From positions 1 through 64,000 of the forward strand of contig JAAEZH010000017.1 of NCBI GenBank assembly GCA_018222965.1: a stretch of DNA of 64,000 bases, read 5' to 3'. Below the pieces are notes generated by a model. It searched no databases. It was not told the origin of the DNA and worked only from the letters and a program-made list of their open reading frames with translations. The stretch is from Bacteroidota bacterium. GTDB lineage: Bacteria; Bacteroidota; Bacteroidia; Chitinophagales; Saprospiraceae. Shown in pieces: positions 62,185-64,000 of this stretch. Positions within the stretch are counted from its first letter, which is position 1. Each line of letters opens with the position of its first letter. Made by a program: the position numbers and the translations under genes.

Positions 62185-64000
62185 ATGAAGTTATTCAAAC
62201 AACTGCTCCAAGCCTCGAATCTGCTCCCGCTTGGTATTATGTGGATGGACGAGCAGGGACGAATTCTGGGCGCTAACGAAAAGCTGCTTCAGGAACTTGG
62301 TTTAGGCCAGGAGGAGATCGTGCAACGATCAATTCTTGAAATAGATCCTTACACTAATTTATTAAACTGGCGTCGACGGTGGAAGCGATTGATGTCAGAT
62401 GGTTCCCTGAATGAAAAGACAGAACTTATCAGCAGGGATGGTCTTGTATTTCCCGTTCGGATCTATTATGTCCTGATGGAAATAGAAGGCAATCCTGTTT
62501 GTTGTGCCACTATTGAAAATATAAAACTCTCAGAACGCTTTCGGAAGCTGTTTAGCTTAACCTCCAAAATTGCCCGCCTGGGTGCCTGGGAATGGGATAT
62601 TCAAAAAAACGAGTTTTACCTTTCGCCTGAAACAAAAGATTTGCTGGAAATTGACCTCCCGGGAAGTCAGTTTTCTGCCGACCAAACCTGGAAACTCCTA
62701 AGCGACAGACTGGAAAAAGACCAGCAGCCAGTTCTGAAAGATGCGATGAAAAAGGTTCGTAATTCTGGCACCTCAAATGAAATGGAAGTAGTTTTTCATT
62801 TTGCGGAAGGCAGGAAGCAGCGCTTTATGCTTATTGCGCAGGCTGTCCAGTTTGATGACTTTACCACCCGTGTGTACGGGTCCATCCAGGATGTTTCTTC
62901 CATTTCTGCCAGAAGTGAAGAAATGTACATGGCACAGGTTACCATGGAACACGCGCTGGAAATGATATTCTGGATAGCATCAGATGGTAGCGTTTTTTAT
63001 GTTAATGAAGCAGCAGCTGAGAAACTGGAATACGACCGATCCGAATTGATAGGGATGAAGGTCTTTGAGTTTTCGCCGGAAATGAATCCGGAGACCTGGG
63101 AGGATCATTGGGATGAACTTAGAGAGAAAAAACTGTTGGAGTTTGAATCTTACCACATCACCAAATCCGGTGAAAAAATGCCGGTTACCCTTAGTCTAAA
63201 CTATATTAAGTATGAAGACGAGGAGTATAATTGTGCCATTGTAAGAGACCTGAGTCGTAAAAAAGAACGGGACCTCCGTATTCGACTGTTTGAGTTTACC
63301 ATCAATAATTTTCCGGATATGGCTCTGTGGATCACGGAGGATGGATCTCTGGAAATGGCTAATCCTGCAGCATGCCGGGCACTTGATTATCAGGAAAAGG
63401 AATTGCTGGGAATGAAAATTTGGGATATCATTCCGACGCTCGATAGTTCTGCCTGGAAAGCCTTTTGGCTCAGTATGCAAAAAACCGGAAACAGAACCCT
63501 GCAGGGATTGAAAAGGCGGAAGGACGGTGAGCTTATTGATACCGAAATTACAGCAAGTTTTCTTCGATTTGGAGGAAAACAGTTCATTTGTCAGTTTGGG
63601 AAAGATGTTTCCGGGAGGATTAAACAAAGTAAGAATCTGGAGTTGGCTATGAAGTCGGTTGCGTACTCCAATGATATGATATTCTGGGTGAGAAAGGATG
63701 GTAGTTTTGCCTTTACAAATCAGGCAGTTAGCAGTAAGTTGGGCTATACCGAGGAAGAATTAAAATCAATGACACTCTTTGATTTGGATAAAACCTATAC
63801 CCAGGCCAGACTGGAGTCTACCTGGAAGGATTTGCGGTCGGGAAGTATGATCGAAGCAGAGGTTGAGATCTATAAAAAGAACGGGAAACCATTGCCTGTG
63901 GAAGCAACCGCCTATTACATTCGATACCAGGATGAAGAATACAGATGTTCTATCATTCGGGATGTCTCCGAAAAGAAGAAAAAAGAAGCTCAGTTGAAAG
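62185..64000 (+). CDS. Multi-PAS sensor protein, N-terminal part (cut by window end)
   Basis: Open from the ATG at 62185 (MKLFKQLLQASNLLPLGIMW) to the window end, 605 residues with no stop. At least four PAS domains are visible: about 12-115 (IMWMDEQGRILGANEKLLQE), 255-360 (IFWIASDGSVFYVNEAAAEK ... GMKVFEFSPE), 370-480 (ALWITEDGSLEMANPAACRA ... GMKIWDIIPT) and 490-600 (IFWVRKDGSFAFTNQAVSSK). A further PAS-like region lies at about 125-240. Linkers end in 'IIRDVSEKKKKEAQ'-type helices. No signal peptide or membrane helix is seen, so sensing is cytoplasmic. A histidine kinase or cyclase output domain is expected beyond the window. Confidence 0.85.
   Translation, partial: MKLFKQLLQASNLLPLGIMWMDEQGRILGANEKLLQELGLGQEEIVQRSILEIDPYTNLLNWRRRWKRLMSDGSLNEKTELISRDGLVFPVRIYYVLMEIEGNPVCCATIENIKLSERFRKLFSLTSKIARLGAWEWDIQKNEFYLSPETKDLLEIDLPGSQFSADQTWKLLSDRLEKDQQPVLKDAMKKVRNSGTSNEMEVVFHFAEGRKQRFMLIAQAVQFDDFTTRVYGSIQDVSSISARSEEMYMAQVTMEHALEMIFWIASDGSVFYVNEAAAEKLEYDRSELIGMKVFEFSPEMNPETWEDHWDELREKKLLEFESYHITKSGEKMPVTLSLNYIKYEDEEYNCAIVRDLSRKKERDLRIRLFEFTINNFPDMALWITEDGSLEMANPAACRALDYQEKELLGMKIWDIIPTLDSSAWKAFWLSMQKTGNRTLQGLKRRKDGELIDTEITASFLRFGGKQFICQFGKDVSGRIKQSKNLELAMKSVAYSNDMIFWVRKDGSFAFTNQAVSSKLGYTEEELKSMTLFDLDKTYTQARLESTWKDLRSGSMIEAEVEIYKKNGKPLPVEATAYYIRYQDEEYRCSIIRDVSEKKKKEAQLK

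Overview
This is 64 kb of a Bacteroidota chromosome, most likely from the Saprospiria or a close relative. The evidence is type IX secretion (T9SS) sorting domains of both the short type A and the gliding type B kind, two TonB-dependent receptors, a TonB receptor/DUF4249/MG2 operon, a SusB-like GH97 enzyme, a eukaryotic-type single-chain glycyl-tRNA synthetase, a Bacteroidetes-type TAnnTTTG promoter box, and many families (DUF4199, DUF4249, DUF5916) typical of the phylum. I saw no rRNA or tRNA genes, transposase, prophage or CRISPR array. The accessory DNA is repetitive noncoding sequence.

Layout. 0.1-8.1 kb: envelope and hypothetical genes (FemAB-like protein, YCF48-type lipoprotein, HTTM/gamma-carboxylase-like membrane protein) around topoisomerase IV subunit B. 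8.5-21.2 kb: housekeeping genes (lon, tsaE, alanine dehydrogenase, a membrane patatin, glyS, prfC, a cation/proton antiporter). 21.2-29.4 kb: a cupin, a T9SS cargo protein and a four-gene operon (TonB receptor, DUF4249 lipoprotein, MG2/plug-like protein, small secreted protein). 29.6-36.8 kb: a 1593-residue repetitive T9SS adhesin and a GH97 glycosidase. 36.8-46.4 kb: a minus-strand locus reading ECF sigma factor, RskA-like anti-sigma, two tandem DUF4331 proteins (one with and one without a T9SS sorting domain), a TPR lipoprotein and a TonB receptor with a His-rich plug motif. This is the best candidate for a poorly described system. 46.6-62 kb: DUF5916, corA, then a long run of general-stress and envelope genes (universal stress protein, Dps, DUF4199, AI-2E permease, DUF1328, DUF2254, TspO-like, ECF sigma, MscS, YtxH, holin-like, coiled-coil lipoprotein). 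62.2 kb to the end: the start of a multi-PAS sensor protein cut by the window.

The main noncoding signals are: two copies of a ~350 bp foldback element centred on the same GCTTGCCC-GT-GGGCAAGC hairpin; three arrays of a 7 bp unit (GAGGATA), two of which flank a ~240 bp palindrome-rich segment; a scattered short near-palindrome, CTTTCG(C/G)CGAAAG; and CCTG(A/T)CAGG-centred inverted repeats just after gene ends. These look like interspersed small repeats that accumulate at gene borders.
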